A stretch of 64,000 nucleotides of DNA from Yeosuana aromativorans (GCF_014646655.1 NZ_BMNR01000005.1:280511-344510); one strand, 5' to 3'. Positions 18,413 through 26,220 are shown, counted from the stretch's first letter. Numbers and translations are program-made. The notes: a model not told the origin generated them from the letters alone.

Positions 18413-19327
18413 TCAAACCACTTTAGTTCTCCTGAAGGATGTTCTTGTGGTATTAATAAAGTAAACGCCTGTAAGCAATATAACCGTAGCAATTACAGAT
18501 TGTGTTGTGATGCGCTCTTCCAGAAAATACCATCCTAGAAACAACGCTATAATAGGGTTTACATAGGTTGACGTTGCTACTTTTTCTGGCGATACAACCT
18601 TTAGCAAATAATTAAATGACGTAAATGCTATGATACTTCCAAAAAAGATGAGCAAAAGCATGGATCCTTGTACCTTGGGCGACCAATTTAATGGTGAGGA
18701 CCATGTTTCGCCAAAACAAAAGCTAGCTATTGCCAACATGATGCCTCCCGTTAGCATTTGGTATCCTGTGTTGACAAAGTAATTAGAGGGTAAATCTGCT
18801 TTGCCAACAAACAAACTGCCATAGGACCAACTGAGCATACAAACAAATATCATTAGCATACCAATGATGCTTCCTTCATTATTGATGATTTGTTTTTGAC
18901 TAACCAAAAGATAAATTCCTATTACACCCAAAACGATACCAACTATGGACATGGGTTGTATTTTTTTGCCATGGAGCAGTCGCATCATAATCAGGACTAC
19001 CAACGGTTGAGCCGATATTTCCAAAGCGGCAAATCCACTATCAACATATTTTAATGCCCAAACAACAACGCCATTGCCAAAACTGAGAAATAAAAACCCT
19101 GCAATGATCGTGTTTTTAAGCTGGGACAACGTAATAGCTAAACTGATTCGCATGAGTTTTGCAATCAAAAATATAATCAAACCTGCACTGACAAAACGAA
19201 TGGAGGCCAATTTAAATGGCGGTAAGTCTGTTACGGCAATTTTATTCAGTAGATAGGTTGAGCCCCAAATAACATAAATTGCAAAAAAGGCCAACACAAT
19301 CAATATGGTTTTGCGAGAAGCGCTCAT
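18413..19327 (-). CDS. EamA/DMT family transporter
   Basis: 304 residues, ten hydrophobic segments in two EamA repeats. IYVIWGSTYLLNKIAVTDLPPFKLASIRFVSAG is the conserved first helix pair (WGSxY and the P-x-x-x-A-x-x-R-F motif). Resembles YedA/RhaT-like exporters. Not a close paralogue of the EamA protein at 15.5 kb. Monocistronic as far as seen. Confidence 0.9.
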   Translation of the reverse strand: MSASRKTILIVLAFFAIYVIWGSTYLLNKIAVTDLPPFKLASIRFVSAGLIIFLIAKLMRISLAITLSQLKNTIIAGFLFLSFGNGVVVWALKYVDSGFAALEISAQPLVVLIMMRLLHGKKIQPMSIVGIVLGVIGIYLLVSQKQIINNEGSIIGMLMIFVCMLSWSYGSLFVGKADLPSNYFVNTGYQMLTGGIMLAIASFCFGETWSSPLNWSPKVQGSMLLLIFFGSIIAFTSFNYLLKVVSPEKVATSTYVNPIIALFLGWYFLEERITTQSVIATVILLTGVYFINTTRTSFRRTKVV

Positions 19328-19383
19328 ATTTATAATTTCAAAAAAATCGATAAAATAATTGGAACAACCTGCTTGGTGACACT

Positions 19384-20130
19384 CTAAACATTATTGAAAA
19401 GTTCCGTTACAATAGTAGTGTCCAATGATAAGCGTTCGCCTGTTTGTCCTTTTTTATTATACTCCAATTTATTAACAACATAGCGCATTACTTCCTTTCT
19501 AGCAACATCACGTTCATTACCTTTAACAACAATCCAAGGCGCATGTGGTTTGGCTGTTTTTTTAAACATAGCTTCTTTATAAAACGTGAACTCTTTCCAT
19601 TTTGATTGCGCCTCAACATCCACACTGCTCAATTTCCATTGCTTCAATGGATTATGCACACGTTCTTCCAATCGCCGCTTTTGTTCTTCAGCATCAATGG
19701 AAAACCAAAATTTAAATAAGTGAATACCGTCTTGAACCAACATTTTTTCTAAAGAAACGACTTGTCTATTAAATAAGTTATATTGCTTTTTGGAGCAAAA
19801 TCCCATTACGGGCTCCACAACCGCCCTATTGTACCAGCTTCTATCAAAAAGCACGATTTCTCCTGGTCCGGGCAAATGTTCTATATAGCGTTGGAAATAC
19901 CACTGACCAGCCTCTCTTTCGGTTGGTTTTGAAAGAGCTACTACTTTAAAAAGCCTTGGATTTAAAAAACGAATGAACCGCATAATAGCACCACCTTTTC
20001 CGGCTGTATCGCGCCCTTCAAATAAAATAAGTACACGTTGATTGGTTTCTTTGATATGTTGCTGTAACCAAACCAATTCGGTTTGTAAATTAAGATACTC
20101 TTCGTCTTGCTCCAGCAGGTGTAAAGCCAC
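19384..20130 (-). CDS. ppk2: Polyphosphate kinase 2 (PPK2) family protein
   Basis: 248 residues. Walker A FEGRDTAGKGG (39-47), lid and Walker B region FDRSWYNRAVVEPVMGF, and the C-terminal PHAPWIVVKGNERDVARKE motif define PPK2. These enzymes transfer phosphate between polyphosphate and nucleotides, usually making GTP/ATP from the diphosphate. Length fits single-domain class I/III PPK2. Cytoplasmic; it follows the cold-shock gene by 33 bases on the same strand and may be cotranscribed. Confidence 0.92.
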   Translation of the reverse strand: MALHLLEQDEEYLNLQTELVWLQQHIKETNQRVLILFEGRDTAGKGGAIMRFIRFLNPRLFKVVALSKPTEREAGQWYFQRYIEHLPGPGEIVLFDRSWYNRAVVEPVMGFCSKKQYNLFNRQVVSLEKMLVQDGIHLFKFWFSIDAEEQKRRLEERVHNPLKQWKLSSVDVEAQSKWKEFTFYKEAMFKKTAKPHAPWIVVKGNERDVARKEVMRYVVNKLEYNKKGQTGERLSLDTTIVTELFNNV

Positions 20131-20163
20131 TTTTTAAACTATTTATAATTGATGGGGAATCTT

Positions 20164-20613
20164 CTAGACCTTTTTCACGCGAACCGCATTCATGCCTTTT
20201 TGCCCACGTTCCAGTTCATACTGAACTTTATCGTTTTCCTGAATATCTTCAAGCAAGCCACTTACATGAACAAAATATTTTTCTTGGTTTTCTGCATCAA
20301 TGATGAAACCAAATCCTTTTGAAGAATCAAAAAAGGATACTTTCCCTTTTCTTGTAGGATCCTCTTCTTCTCGTTCTTCTTTTTTGGGAATGCCTATCTC
20401 TATGCTTTCTGCTTCCACTTTTACTTTCATGGAAGGATCTGGCGGGGTGTCCGTTAAATTACCATTGTAATCTACATAAGCAAATTGAATACCTTGTGGG
20501 TTTTCTTTGGCCTCTGCTTTTCTAGCTTCTTTTTTCTTTTGTTTTTCCTCTCTTTTCTTTAGACGCTTTTTTTCTTTTTCAATTTTGTTAAATGTGACTT
20601 GTGATTTTGCCAT
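20164..20613 (-). CDS. Cold-shock-domain protein with charged N-terminal extension
   Basis: 149 residues. The last 65 residues are a CspA-type OB fold: KGKVSFFDSSKGFGFIID contains RNP1 (KGFGFI), and YFVHVSGL is the RNP2 region. The first 45 residues are a Lys/Glu-rich helix (KKRLKKREEKQKKKE region), likely to bind RNA or form a coiled coil. Such extended Csp proteins are common in Bacteroidota. Likely RNA chaperone. Its leader contains palindromic and repeated sequences (see findings). Confidence 0.88.
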   Translation of the reverse strand: MAKSQVTFNKIEKEKKRLKKREEKQKKKEARKAEAKENPQGIQFAYVDYNGNLTDTPPDPSMKVKVEAESIEIGIPKKEEREEEDPTRKGKVSFFDSSKGFGFIIDAENQEKYFVHVSGLLEDIQENDKVQYELERGQKGMNAVRVKKV

Positions 20614-20657
20614 TACTGATTATTTCCTGTTTTTAAGTTACTGTGATTAATTGAAGA

Positions 20658-20762
20658 TAATGTAATTTTTATTAAAATCTTGTACAAGAAACTCTTTGGT
20701 ATTGAAAATTGTATAAAAATTGCCTTAACTTGCTTATTGCGTAAAGGTAATGTAATTTTTAT
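20658..20762. repeat. 15-bp direct repeat pair and palindrome in the csp leader
   Basis: TAATGTAATTTTTAT occurs at 20658-20672 and again at 20748-20762, exactly 90 bases apart. Between them TCTTGTACAAGA (20678-20689) is a perfect 12-bp palindrome. The segment lies between the helicase stop and the cold-shock gene start (both minus strand). No real protein gene is supported here. Confidence 0.6.
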
Positions 20763-20802
20763 GTATGAAAAAATAAAAAATAAGAGTGTAAATATGAAAT
20801 CC

Positions 20803-22353
20803 TTAATCTTTAGGAGCATATCCGTGTATGGATTCAAAAATTTCATCAAAGTTTGCCCTTAGATAGGCATTCAATTTTTTTCGATATTCCCCTTTAAGCC
20901 ATTCCACAAAGTTAAAGGTACTTTTGCTGATGCATTTTGTGTAACGATTAATCCTGAAATCAATATCATCACCCAGTTTTTTAGCCAACGCCAACGCATC
21001 ATAGACATCTTCACTGTTTTCTATGCATATTTTGGCATGTTGCGCAATGGAACGTTCTAAAACCACTTTAGAGGATTCCCCATTTCTAATGGAATCCACG
21101 TAGGTTTCATGAACATTAAAGGTCACATCTTCAGATTTTGAAAACTCTGCGCGCAATTCATCGGGCATTTCATACCTAAAATTGCTCTCAAGCTCTTCAT
21201 CACTTAATAAGGAGTCTAAATAATAGTTAGGAGACCTAAATATGCGTTGCCAATCTAAATTATCACCCCACGGTCCAAAACGATGGAAATTGTTACCCAA
21301 ATCAATAACATCAAATGTTTTTTTGTTTTTCAAGATCCTGGAACCACGACCTATCATTTGATAATACAAGGTTAGGGATTTGGTTGCTCGGTTCAAAATA
21401 ATACTTTCCACGGTTGGTTCATCAAATCCTGTGGTTAATATACTGACAGATGTTAAAATGGCATCGGGTGTTTTTTTAAACCACTTTAAGATAAGTGCCC
21501 GTTCTTTTTTGGTGTTGGTATTGTCTAAGTGCGCAATTGGATATCCAGCAGCTCTAAACGTGTCATAGACATGCAAGGATGTATTGATACCATTATTGAA
21601 AATCAGTGTTTTTTTGCCTTTTGAACGTTCTTCATATGCATTCAAAAGTTTGGTAAGCATGTCGTTATCAGTATACAAATCCTCTGATGATTTGACTGTA
21701 TAATCACCATTGGCACCAACAACTAAGGAAGTTAAACCAACATTATAGGTAAACATTTCCGCACGAGCCAAAAACCCGTTTTGTATTAATGACTCAATGC
21801 TTTCACCAACAATCAATTCATCATAATTGTCGGTCATTGGCAATTCAATATTAGAACTTAAAGGTGTTGCAGTTACCCCAAGGATGAAAGACTTACTAAA
21901 AAATTTAAACAGTTTAGTAAACGAATTATAATGGGCTTCATCAATGATTACCAAACCAATATCAGAAATATCCAATTTATCGTCATTCAAGCGATTGTTC
22001 AAAGTTTCCACCATAGCCACAAAGCAGCTGTACTCGCCTTGGTCGCTCAAATTGGCTTTGCTATCCACCACTTTATTGACAACCCCAAACTCAGTAAGAA
22101 CCGCTGAGGTTTGCTTGCAAAGCTCAATGCGGTGCGTCATTACTAATACCTTCTTATTGTGATGTTTTAAATACTGTCTAACAATTTCAGAAAATATGAC
22201 GGTCTTACCACCGCCTGTTGGTAACTGATAGAGCAAATGATAGTCATCTGGCGCTTCTTCAAAACGTTTAAATATTTTGCTAATAGCCCCTTTTTGGTAA
22301 CTATATAAATCCTTACCTACTTTACGATCTTCTAAATCTGATTTTTTTGACAT
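20803..22353 (-). CDS. DEAH-box superfamily 2 helicase
   Basis: 516 residues. Motif I is PTGGGKT, motif II IIDEAH, motif III GVTATP, and motif VI QMIGRGSR. The order and spacing match SSL2/RadD-like SF2 helicases, with a C-terminal region of about 130 residues of unknown fold. E. coli RadD-like proteins act in DNA repair, but the assignment to RadD is only by general layout. It precedes the cold-shock gene by 189 bases. No nuclease or methylase partner is nearby, so a restriction role is unlikely. Confidence 0.88.
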   Translation of the reverse strand: MSKKSDLEDRKVGKDLYSYQKGAISKIFKRFEEAPDDYHLLYQLPTGGGKTVIFSEIVRQYLKHHNKKVLVMTHRIELCKQTSAVLTEFGVVNKVVDSKANLSDQGEYSCFVAMVETLNNRLNDDKLDISDIGLVIIDEAHYNSFTKLFKFFSKSFILGVTATPLSSNIELPMTDNYDELIVGESIESLIQNGFLARAEMFTYNVGLTSLVVGANGDYTVKSSEDLYTDNDMLTKLLNAYEERSKGKKTLIFNNGINTSLHVYDTFRAAGYPIAHLDNTNTKKERALILKWFKKTPDAILTSVSILTTGFDEPTVESIILNRATKSLTLYYQMIGRGSRILKNKKTFDVIDLGNNFHRFGPWGDNLDWQRIFRSPNYYLDSLLSDEELESNFRYEMPDELRAEFSKSEDVTFNVHETYVDSIRNGESSKVVLERSIAQHAKICIENSEDVYDALALAKKLGDDIDFRINRYTKCISKSTFNFVEWLKGEYRKKLNAYLRANFDEIFESIHGYAPKD

Positions 22354-22511
22354 CCCTTAATCTTGACAGGGTGCAAAAATAACACCTTTAAAGGGTTTTT
22401 GACGAATGATTGCTTTTAATTTTTTAATAAAATTCAAATAAAACTATATGATGATTTCATTATAGTGGGTAAAATAATTCCTATTTTTACAGTCAAAACC
22501 ATTAAAAAATC

Positions 22512-23525
22512 ATGGACATAAACGACAAAAGCAAAACAAAATCATATATAGCGGCAACTGACAGATACGGACACATGGTGTATAACCGATCCGGTAAAAG
22601 CGGCGTGCTTTTGCCCGCTATATCATTGGGTTTATGGCATAACTTTGGTTTTGTTGACAATATCCATAATGCACGTGAAGTGTTGCGATGTGCATTTGAT
22701 TTGGGAATCACGCATTTTGACTTGGCCAATAATTACGGACCGCCTTTCGGATCAGCAGAAGAGAATTTTGGCACTATTTTTAAAGCTGATTTTAAACCGT
22801 ATAGAGATGAACTTTTTATAGCATCAAAAGCGGGATATGATATGTGGCCCGGTCCCTATGGAAATTTTGGCTCCAGAAAATATTTAATCGCCAGTTTGGA
22901 TCAAAGCCTAAAACGCATGGGATTGGATTATGTAGATATTTTTTACCATCATAGGCCAGATCCGGATACACCTTTAGAGGAAACCATGGGAGCTTTGGCA
23001 GATATTGTTAGGCAAGGCAAGGCGTTGTATGTTGGCATATCCAACTATCAACCTGAAGAAACCCAGCAAGCAGCAGATATTCTCAAGCGTTTGAATGTTC
23101 CTTTTATACTGCATCAAGCACGCTATTCCATGTTAGATCGTTGGGTTGAGGATGGGCTTTTAAGCACCTTGGAACAAAACGGCGTTGGCTGTATTGCTTT
23201 TTCTCCATTAGCACAGGGTATGCTTACGGACAAATACCTGAATGGCATTCCAAAAGATTCCAGAGCCGCTAAAGATTTCACCTATTTGGATGTGGAAACG
23301 GTTCATTCAAATCTAGAGAAAGTAAAGCAGTTATCATCTATAGCACAACAACGTGGGCAAAAACTATCACAAATGGCTATTGCATGGATTTTAAGACAGC
23401 CACAAGTTGCATCGGTACTGATTGGTGCTAGTTCTGCCAGGCAATTGATTGAAAATGTTCAATCCATAGATAATTTGGAATTCAGTCCAGAAGAATTAAA
23501 ACAGATTGAAACGATAATATCTTAA
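22512..23525 (+). CDS. Aldo/keto reductase (YghZ-like, L-glyceraldehyde 3-phosphate reductase group)
   Basis: 337 residues. AKR TIM barrel with catalytic Asp-Tyr-Lys-His: FDLANNYGPPFGSAE (Asp, Tyr), IASKAGY (Lys) and IFYHHRPDPDTPLEET (His). C-terminal SVLIGASSARQLIENV binds NADPH. Closest known group is AKR14 (YghZ), which reduces L-glyceraldehyde 3-phosphate and other aldehydes. Standard length. Converges with the next gene. Confidence 0.9.
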   Translation: MDINDKSKTKSYIAATDRYGHMVYNRSGKSGVLLPAISLGLWHNFGFVDNIHNAREVLRCAFDLGITHFDLANNYGPPFGSAEENFGTIFKADFKPYRDELFIASKAGYDMWPGPYGNFGSRKYLIASLDQSLKRMGLDYVDIFYHHRPDPDTPLEETMGALADIVRQGKALYVGISNYQPEETQQAADILKRLNVPFILHQARYSMLDRWVEDGLLSTLEQNGVGCIAFSPLAQGMLTDKYLNGIPKDSRAAKDFTYLDVETVHSNLEKVKQLSSIAQQRGQKLSQMAIAWILRQPQVASVLIGASSARQLIENVQSIDNLEFSPEELKQIETIIS

Positions 23526-23533
23526 TTTATTGG

Positions 23534-24208
23534 CTATTCTTTTACTATAATAATGGTGGCTTTAACTCCTGTTGCCAAATTCCATCTGTTTGAAGATACT
23601 AAGTTGCCCATGTCATCAACTACTTGGAACTCTGCCGTATTTGGCCCAGATTCTCCTTGGTTTAAGGCTACAAAATCTATTTTATTGAATCCTTTTTGCA
23701 AGTTGAGTTTTATGCCTTTAAACCCGCCAGTTAAATAGACACTGGATTGAATTACGTCATCATTTAATCGAACCTGAATTAAATCGCCATCAACTTCGCC
23801 AAAATCACGATAGACAACATTTACAAATTTAGAATTGCTTTTAAAATCACCGAAATACTGATCGGTTGTACTGCCATTACGTTGTTCAACCTCTTGTGGA
23901 GATAGTTTTGTGCTTTCTAAATTTTTATTGACTTGCTTTTCATACAATTCTCCTGGATTGCCAAAGGTTTCTCCAAACATAGAGAATTCCTTTTTTGGCT
24001 CGTTTACATTTGAATTGGACTTAGGAATGGTCATTCCGTTAAATGAGTTGTTTTGGTTTGGTTTTGAAGGAAGCAGTTTAAACGTATCGGCGGAATCTTT
24101 CTTGCTTTCTACTGCTGGAATAGATCTGGATTTATTTTGACTATCAATTTGTGCATGAGCTGCTATTGAAATCAAGATAAATATATAGTATATAAAATTA
24201 AATTTCAT
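23534..24208 (-). CDS. Secreted protein of unknown function
   Basis: 224 residues with a signal peptide (about 1-19, FIYYIFILISIAAHAQ). Residues 20-120 are low complexity, rich in Asn, Ser and Lys. Residues 125-224 look like a compact beta domain (VVYRDFGEVDGDLIQVRLND; INLQKGFNKIDFVALNQGESGPNTAEFQVVDD is the region), reminiscent of secreted accessory proteins in flavobacteria. It is transcribed away from the small-peptide array starting 294 bases further on; TATCTTTG on the minus strand (24275-24268) is a possible -7 box. Confidence 0.75.
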   Translation of the reverse strand: MKFNFIYYIFILISIAAHAQIDSQNKSRSIPAVESKKDSADTFKLLPSKPNQNNSFNGMTIPKSNSNVNEPKKEFSMFGETFGNPGELYEKQVNKNLESTKLSPQEVEQRNGSTTDQYFGDFKSNSKFVNVVYRDFGEVDGDLIQVRLNDDVIQSSVYLTGGFKGIKLNLQKGFNKIDFVALNQGESGPNTAEFQVVDDMGNLVSSNRWNLATGVKATIIIVKE

Positions 24209-24501
24209 TTCCTTTAAAAATTACATAAACGATTCTAAGGCCAATTTATTTTTAATGGTTTATTGACCAAAGATATTTTATTATCACAAGTAGTTCTATA
24301 CTCTGTACATGTTTTTTGATTCATTTAACAAAAACCGTTCCTATTATTTGTTGTTATTGGTGATTTGCTAACTCCTCTCCTATTTGTTTCATCATAAATA
24401 TGTTAAAAATTGTTAATTTATTATTATGTTATACATAGTACTGTAACAAATTTAATTCTTGGTCGTCTATAAAGTATAAAACAATCAAAAACATAGAAAC
24501 C
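24209..24501. other. Intergenic region upstream of the small-peptide array
   Basis: A/T-rich, divergent between the secreted protein gene and the array. No open frame of note and no exact TTG-N17-23-TAnnTTTG promoter on the plus strand; the array must be transcribed from here, so its promoter is non-consensus or I missed it. The first CAATCAAAAA element (24482-24491) lies at its end. Confidence 0.5.
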
Positions 24502-24588
24502 ATGAGAACATTAGACAGTAACAAATTAACAGAATCATTAAAAAATTCTAAAAGCCATCTTTGGAATTGTAAAAGACGCTTTAGATAA
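24502..24588 (+). CDS. Small basic peptide, array copy 1 (28 aa)
   Basis: 28 codons, ATG to TAA. Begins MRTLDSNKL and ends SHLWNCKRRFR. Shares 15 of 28 residues with copy 3; at seven of these 15 positions (T3, S6, N7, L13, S18, N22, R26) the codons differ only synonymously, which argues for selection on the protein. It is the most divergent of the three 28-residue copies and the only one with a cysteine. No signal peptide or membrane segment. Family unknown to me. Upstream element CAATCAAAAA ends ten bases before the ATG. Confidence 0.75.
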   Translation: MRTLDSNKLTESLKNSKSHLWNCKRRFR

Positions 24589-24631
24589 GTATCACAAAAA
24601 AATAATCATCAATCAAAAAAAACAAACAATC

Positions 24632-24718
24632 ATGAAAACTTTAAACAGCAATGAATTATCAGGAACTTTAAGTACATCTAAAAGTTACAATTGGAACACA
24701 AAAAGACGTTACAGATAA
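24632..24718 (+). CDS. Small basic peptide, array copy 2 (28 aa)
   Basis: 28 codons. Begins MKTLNSNELSGTLS and ends SYNWNTKRRYR. 23 of 28 residues match copy 3. Its ATG is exactly 130 bases after that of copy 1, with a 43-base spacer. Strongly basic C-terminus with an invariant Trp-Asn. The CAATCAAAAA element is at 24610-24619. Confidence 0.8.
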   Translation: MKTLNSNELSGTLSTSKSYNWNTKRRYR

Positions 24719-24761
24719 CTTTTTAATTACAAATTATTCAACAATCAAAAAATAAACTATT

Positions 24762-24848
24762 ATGAGAACTTTAAACAGCAATGAATTTTCAGGAACCTTG
24801 AGTCCTGCTAAAAGTTACAATTGGAACAGCAAAAGACGTTACAGATAA
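24762..24848 (+). CDS. Small basic peptide, array copy 3 (28 aa)
   Basis: 28 codons. Begins MRTLNSNEFSGTLS and ends SYNWNSKRRYR. Again exactly 130 bases after copy 2 with a 43-base spacer. Against copy 2 there are two synonymous (T12, L13) and five replacement changes (positions 2, 9, 15, 16, 23), all outside the conserved N-terminal box and the W-N-x-K-R-R-Y-R tail. The CAATCAAAAA element is at 24742-24751, ten bases before the ATG. Confidence 0.8.
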   Translation: MRTLNSNEFSGTLSPAKSYNWNSKRRYR

Positions 24849-24883
24849 GTAGCGTCTTTAAAACCATCATCAATCAAAAAACA

Positions 24884-25018
24884 ATGAGAACAATCAACAA
24901 CATATCAAAACGAATAAACCGCTTAACTACAGAAAATTTTTCTGTGAACAAACGAATCATAAACTTCAATAACTCCATTGAAGCTCTATGGGTAGGATCT
25001 AAACGGTATGCTCATTAA
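24884..25018 (+). CDS. Small basic peptide related to the array (44 aa)
   Basis: 44 codons from ATG at 24884; a longer TTG-initiated frame would overlap copy 3 and lacks support. It shares the MRT start and a tail LWVGSKRYAH that echoes W-N-S-K-R-R-Y of the shorter copies. Middle part is rich in Asn, Arg and Ile. The same CAATCAAAAA element precedes it (24871-24880), only three bases before the ATG. It is the last gene before a strong terminator and may be a longer family member. Confidence 0.7.
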   Translation: MRTINNISKRINRLTTENFSVNKRIINFNNSIEALWVGSKRYAH

Positions 25019-25063
25019 CCTTTAACTTAAAACTTACAAGAACATGCAGCTAAAAAATTAATC

Positions 25064-25096
25064 GAGTCTAGAAACCAATTTCTAGACTTTTTTTAT
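25064..25096 (+). terminator. Strong intrinsic terminator after the small-peptide array
   Basis: GTCTAGAAA (25066-25074) pairs perfectly with TTTCTAGAC (25079-25087) across the loop CCAA, followed by a run of seven T. It closes the array transcript and overlaps the 3' end of the convergent gene. Confidence 0.85.
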
Positions 25097-25503
25097 TGTA
25101 GTGTATCTTTTGGCACCCCGTAATCAATATAAATCTTTTTCCACCCCCAATCTTTTGCTGCTTTGACATCTATGCCCATATAAATATCTATATGGTTTCT
25201 TTTACGGCTGTGCATTTTGTCCTTCACAAAATAGACGCCTTCAAATCCTTTTATTTTAACAGGTGTATTGTATTTTAAGCCTTTCTTCAATAAATCACTT
25301 GACACGGCTATGTATTTCATACCCGGTTTTAAACTATCACCAAATGCGGTAATACTTGGATTGGAATCTGTTTGACTTTTAAGCGAATTGTATGCCGTTG
25401 CGGTTACTTTAATGGTATGCCAGGTATAATTTCGCTCAAATTCATCATGTTTGTCCTTACAACTAAAAGTCAACAAAATAACACATAATATATAAAGCCT
25501 CAT
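25093..25503 (-). CDS. 3D-domain lipoprotein
   Basis: 136 residues from the ATG at 25503 (25509 also possible). This start gives a lipoprotein signal, MRLYILCVILLTFSC. The frame stays open upstream but only by crossing the hsp20 terminator, so the longer form is rejected. The mature part is a 3D (Asp-Asp-Asp) double-psi beta-barrel: VTATAYNS, an Asp in FGDSLKPGMKYIAVS, and VKDKM plus HIDIYMG with the other Asp residues. Related domains occur in lytic transglycosylases (MltA) and YabE-like cell wall proteins; this one is the bare domain, as in many Bacteroidota. Confidence 0.85.
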   Translation of the reverse strand: MRLYILCVILLTFSCKDKHDEFERNYTWHTIKVTATAYNSLKSQTDSNPSITAFGDSLKPGMKYIAVSSDLLKKGLKYNTPVKIKGFEGVYFVKDKMHSRKRNHIDIYMGIDVKAAKDWGWKKIYIDYGVPKDTLQ

Positions 25504-25584
25504 GTTCATGTTGAAGAATTTTAAATTTAAAGATACAATTTTAATCGAAAAAGAAATCTCCAAGATTCTACTTCGGGATATGAT

Positions 25585-25617
25585 AAAAAAAAGAGAGTTT
25601 TTAGCTCTCTTTTTTTT
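25585..25617 (-). terminator. Intrinsic terminator after hsp20
   Basis: A run of eight A plus GAGAG (25585-25597) pairs with CTCTC plus T run (25605-25617) across a seven-base loop. On the minus strand it follows the hsp20 stop by 13 bases with a U tract. It can act in both directions. Confidence 0.85.
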
Positions 25618-25630
25618 AAAATTTCTTTTT

Positions 25631-26110
25631 TTAAGAGATTTTAATATTCTTAAGTGGTTTTTTCTTGGCTTCATCTCGTTTTGGAAGCATAATCTTCATG
25701 ATACCATCTTTATAGGATGCTGAAATTTTATCAGTATCAACAGATTCTGGTATTGAGAACGTACGCTTGAACGAAGAATATCCAAATTCCCTACGTGTGT
25801 AATTTTCAGTATCCTCATTTTGTTCTGTTTCCTTTTCAACACCTATTGACAATAGATTATTATCCACATTGATATCAAAATCAGATTTATCTAATCCAGG
25901 AACTGCCATTTCTACCACAAATTCATTGGCGCCATCAATGACATTTACCGCTGGTAAAGTTATACCAGTATTGAAATTAGACATAAATTCATTTCCAAAA
26001 CTTTTACCTAGAAAATCATCAAACCATGAAGGTAAGCTTGGTAACGAAGCTAAATTATAGTCATGGTTTCTTTTGTTACCGTTTTTAATTGTTGGAATTA
26101 AAGTGCTCAT
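25631..26110 (-). CDS. Small heat shock protein, Hsp20/alpha-crystallin family
   Basis: 159 residues. The alpha-crystallin domain spans about 45-145: PAVNVIDGANEFVVEMAVPGLDKSDFDINV is the start, and FGYSSFKRTFSIPESVDTDKISASYKDGIMKIMLPKRDEA contains the A-x-x-x-G-[IL] motif (YKDGIMKIMLP). ATP-independent holdase chaperone in the cytoplasm. Upstream lies a sigma-54-like promoter and two phased inverted repeats (see findings). Confidence 0.95.
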   Translation of the reverse strand: MSTLIPTIKNGNKRNHDYNLASLPSLPSWFDDFLGKSFGNEFMSNFNTGITLPAVNVIDGANEFVVEMAVPGLDKSDFDINVDNNLLSIGVEKETEQNEDTENYTRREFGYSSFKRTFSIPESVDTDKISASYKDGIMKIMLPKRDEAKKKPLKNIKIS

Positions 26111-26157
26111 AACTAAATATTTTAAAAGTTAAACATTCAATTTTTAATTGATATTAT

Positions 26158-26220
26158 GCAAATAAAATACCAATTAAAAACACCTGAATTTTTTTCAGTT
26201 CAATCTGACATTTTTTCAGA
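26158..26220 (-). promoter_or_regulatory. Candidate sigma-54-type promoter and paired inverted repeats before hsp20
   Basis: On the minus strand TTGGTATTTTATTTGCA (26174-26158) has the GG-N10-GC spacing of RpoN promoters. Upstream of it are two 15-bp imperfect inverted repeats, CTGAATTTTTTTCAG (26185-26199) and CTGACATTTTTTCAG (26206-26220), 13 of 15 identical and 21 bp apart. They may bind a dimeric activator or repressor. Prediction only. Confidence 0.45.

Larger units (their letters stand above)
24482..24880 (+). repeat. CAATCAAAAA element before each small-peptide gene (four copies)
   Basis: Exact copies at 24482-24491, 24610-24619, 24742-24751 and 24871-24880, each lying 3 to 12 bases before an ATG. 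Copies 2 and 4 share the longer TCATCAATCAAAAAA. Part of this is carried by the 130-bp tandem duplication, but conservation before the divergent fourth gene suggests a role, perhaps in translation initiation, where Bacteroidota favour A-rich leaders. Confidence 0.65.

Noticed and set aside
20613..20849. 78-codon frame before the cold-shock gene
   Set aside because: Hydrophobic, A/T-driven composition, overlaps the helicase end and contains the direct repeats; no family resemblance.
20803..22353. DEAH helicase as part of a defence island
   Set aside because: No nuclease, methylase or other defence gene nearby; neighbours are housekeeping genes.
24821..25018. 65-codon frame starting with TTG across small-peptide copy 3 and the 44-aa gene
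   Set aside because: It overlaps copy 3 in another frame; the ATG at 24884 has the shared upstream element and the family-like MRT start.
24482..25096. Small-peptide array as a complete RiPP gene cluster
   Set aside because: No radical SAM, YcaO, lanthionine or protease/export gene lies beside it; neighbours are an aldo/keto reductase, a secreted protein and a 3D-domain lipoprotein.
25504..25674. N-terminal extension of the 3D-domain protein
   Set aside because: It crosses the hsp20 terminator and end of hsp20; the start at 25503 gives a clear lipoprotein signal.
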